Assembly: GCF_003171515.1 (NCBI RefSeq)
Contig: NC_089399.1
Location: 1,798,001 to 1,862,000, forward strand
Direction: 5' to 3'
DNA: 64,000 nt
Origin: Pyrenophora tritici-repentis
Lineage: Eukaryota > Ascomycota > Dothideomycetes > Pleosporales > Pleosporaceae
Under the pieces are notes generated by a model. It saw only the letters and a list, made by a program, of their open reading frames with translations. It searched no databases and was not told the DNA's origin. The position numbers and the translations under genes were made by a program. Positions 63,962 to 64,000 of the stretch are shown here, piece by piece; positions within the stretch are counted from its first letter, which is position 1, and each line of letters starts with the position of its first letter.

Positions 63962-64000
63962 CTGAAGAGTTAGCTATGCGCAAAGCTTGAAAGCCGTAAA

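Overview
The window is nuclear DNA of a filamentous ascomycete. Genes carry short introns (about 46-112 nt, one of 236 nt) with GTRNGY donors and CTAAC/CTGAC-type branch points. Several families are typical of Pezizomycotina: a HET-domain protein, a Pth11/rhodopsin-like membrane protein, an AA9 polysaccharide monooxygenase and LaeA/UMTA-like methyltransferases. A Fot1/pogo transposon, Copia elements and relics with RIP-type stop codons fit the same group. A plant-associated Dothideomycete (Pleosporales) is my best guess; that is inference and no marker gene was tested.

Region 1-16.5 kb is a transposon island. It holds RIP-degraded Gypsy and Copia gag relics, several solo LTRs with target-site duplications, two copies of a 128-bp hAT-type MITE, a structurally intact Copia element with matching 217-bp LTRs (3014-8326), and a Fot1/pogo transposon with perfect 45-bp inverted repeats (12923-15017). 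Between the relics sits a small spliced gene for a 90-residue secreted cysteine-containing protein (11725-12064). A badly degraded gene of unknown family lies at 15.0-16.5 kb, broken by stops, the second MITE and the Fot1 element.

Region 17-28.4 kb is transitional: a divergent methyltransferase pair, a small conserved-looking hypothetical gene, an Fe/Mn superoxide dismutase, one more dispersed repeat, and a subtilisin-like gene killed by lesions that all read as C-to-T changes.

Region 30-64 kb is ordinary gene-bearing DNA: sugar transporter, mitochondrial membrane protein (one apparent frameshift), glutaminyl cyclase, a large low-complexity nuclear-type protein whose repeat tail is cut off by one TGA, a PhiA-like secreted protein, a 65-residue eight-cysteine secreted peptide, an RCH1/SBF-like carrier, a 5-FTHF cyclo-ligase-like protein, a Pth11-like receptor, a secreted histidine phosphatase, a JIP5/WDR55 WD-repeat protein, a HET-domain protein, an AA9 LPMO and most of the FACT subunit SPT16, which runs off the right edge. 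I see no operon-like logic. Genes linked by theme are the secreted or wall-facing proteins (PhiA-like, eight-Cys peptide, phosphatase, LPMO, the 90-residue protein) and the methyltransferase pair.

The most interesting items are two unannotated spliced secreted cysteine-rich peptides, a Copia element whose gag and pol share one frame but are separated by two UGA codons (the first in a UGA-CUA-G context), and a subtilase pseudogene with RIP-like lesions outside obvious repeats. No tRNA, rRNA or CRISPR was seen.
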